From NCBI GenBank assembly GCA_938008425.1, contig CALLKH010000359.1, positions 1 through 13,117 of the forward strand: a DNA stretch of 13,117 nt. Reading direction: 5' to 3'. The notes under the pieces are model-generated. The model searched no databases. It saw only the letters and a program-made list of their open reading frames with translations, and was not told the origin of the DNA. Positions 12,505 to 13,117 of the stretch are shown here, in pieces (within the stretch, counting starts at the first letter, position 1; each line of letters begins with the position of its first letter). This DNA comes from an uncultured Planctomycetaceae bacterium (lineage in GTDB: Bacteria; Planctomycetota; Phycisphaerae; UBA1845; UTPLA1). Position numbers and translations under genes: made by a program.

Positions 12505-13116
12505 CTAGGCGGGAACCTTGTCGACAATTCTCATTTCATCCGTCGCCGGCTCATTCTCGTTTACGATCGGCCGTACGGCGCCCGTCACGAAAGTGGATGG
12601 GCGGGGATTCGAATCTATTCCCTTTCCGCATTCGGGACACCGACCTGAGCCCATTTGCAGCTGAGTACGAATGTCATAGCCGCAGTGAGAACAGGCTTGG
12701 GACGCCCGAATTCTGAACACACCGCGCTCAACGAGCGTTTGGGCGACATGAACGAAAAGTGCAAAGGAAGGCACTGAGCGGCGTCGTGAGGCTGAAGCTG
12801 CCATGAGATTGCGAATGATCTGGACGGGTGTGACAACAATACCAAGCGGTATTCCCCACCAGCCGAAGGCAGCGCAGATCAGAGCGGCTCCAAGTTGCTT
12901 CTTGCGAGCGCACGTCATGCAGCAGATGGCCCCCTTCGTCGGCAGTTTTGTGATGATCGCCAGGGAGAAGACATAGTGAGACCTGTGCATATCGACTGGC
13001 CCCGGTCCCTCGCACAATGGGCAACGACCGTAATATACCCCGGCCACGTATCGCACCAGGAAATCGATGGGAACTGAATCAAGCGCTTCGGTCCGACGGT
13101 AAACTTCAGCGCACAT
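12505..13116 (-). CDS. Hypothetical protein with two zinc-ribbon motifs, possibly partial at its N-terminus
   Basis: At least 203 residues; the first ATG is at the window edge, so the true start may lie outside. The first module has CPLC (32-35) and CMTC (66-69), framing GPVDMHRSHYVF. A hydrophobic stretch GAALICAAFGWWGIPLGIVVTPVQIIRN (76-103) follows, which could be a membrane segment. The second module is CSHCGYDIR (142-150) and RCPECG (159-164), a CxxC...CxxC zinc ribbon of a type common in planctomycete proteins. The ribbons probably bind zinc structurally; the function is unknown. It is convergent with the recombinase gene and has no evident link to it. Its codon use looks slightly less GC-biased than that of the other genes. 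Confidence 0.75.
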   Translation of the reverse strand: MCAEVYRRTEALDSVPIDFLVRYVAGVYYGRCPLCEGPGPVDMHRSHYVFSLAIITKLPTKGAICCMTCARKKQLGAALICAAFGWWGIPLGIVVTPVQIIRNLMAASASRRRSVPSFALFVHVAQTLVERGVFRIRASQACSHCGYDIRTQLQMGSGRCPECGKGIDSNPRPSTFVTGAVRPIVNENEPATDEMRIVDKVPA

Positions 13117-13117
13117 A

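Noticed and set aside
12607..12616. GATTCGAATC resembling a tRNA T-loop
   Set aside because: It is a short palindrome within the zinc-ribbon coding region; no acceptor or anticodon stems surround it.

Overview
The window looks like a piece of a GC-rich (roughly 60% by eye) bacterial chromosome, most likely from the Planctomycetota and possibly a Phycisphaerae-like lineage. The lineage call is an inference. It rests on a CxxCGYD...RCPECG zinc ribbon of the kind common in planctomycete hypothetical proteins, a very long multi-module FliD, and several lipoproteins and signal-peptide proteins of a planctomycete flavour. No rRNA, tRNA, insertion sequence or CRISPR array was seen.

Left part (1-7426): a flagellar filament region. 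It starts with a short Rossmann-like protein (possibly cut by the window edge). This overlaps, by ATGA, a divergent flagellin-like protein that lacks the N-terminal D0 segment and contains five cysteines. A 393-base gene-free leader full of inverted repeats follows, then the main flagellin (fliC) with its own terminator. Next come a second structured spacer, a 69-codon hypothetical gene, fliD (1028 residues, about twice the usual size because of at least six flagellin-IN-like modules) and fliS. Filament subunit, cap and export chaperone are therefore encoded together; the divergent paralogue may be an intracellular partner or regulator rather than a filament subunit.

Middle part (7570-11191): an envelope-protein cluster on the same strand. 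It holds a secreted TPR protein, a PD40/TolB-like beta-propeller lipoprotein, a CsgG/LpoB/FlgO-like lipoprotein and a 73-residue hypothetical protein that overlaps the lipoprotein stop codon (TGATG). A link to the flagellum is suggested only by position and by the weak FlgO resemblance.

Right part (11379-13117): a complete XerC/XerD-type tyrosine recombinase with an unusual Ala/Gly/Ser/Gln-rich insert in its N-terminal domain, followed by a strong terminator. Convergent to it is a two-zinc-ribbon protein on the minus strand, which may run off the window edge.

Best candidates for something undescribed: the cysteine-containing, D0-less flagellin-like gene coupled to the Rossmann-like gene, and the heavily structured fliC leader.
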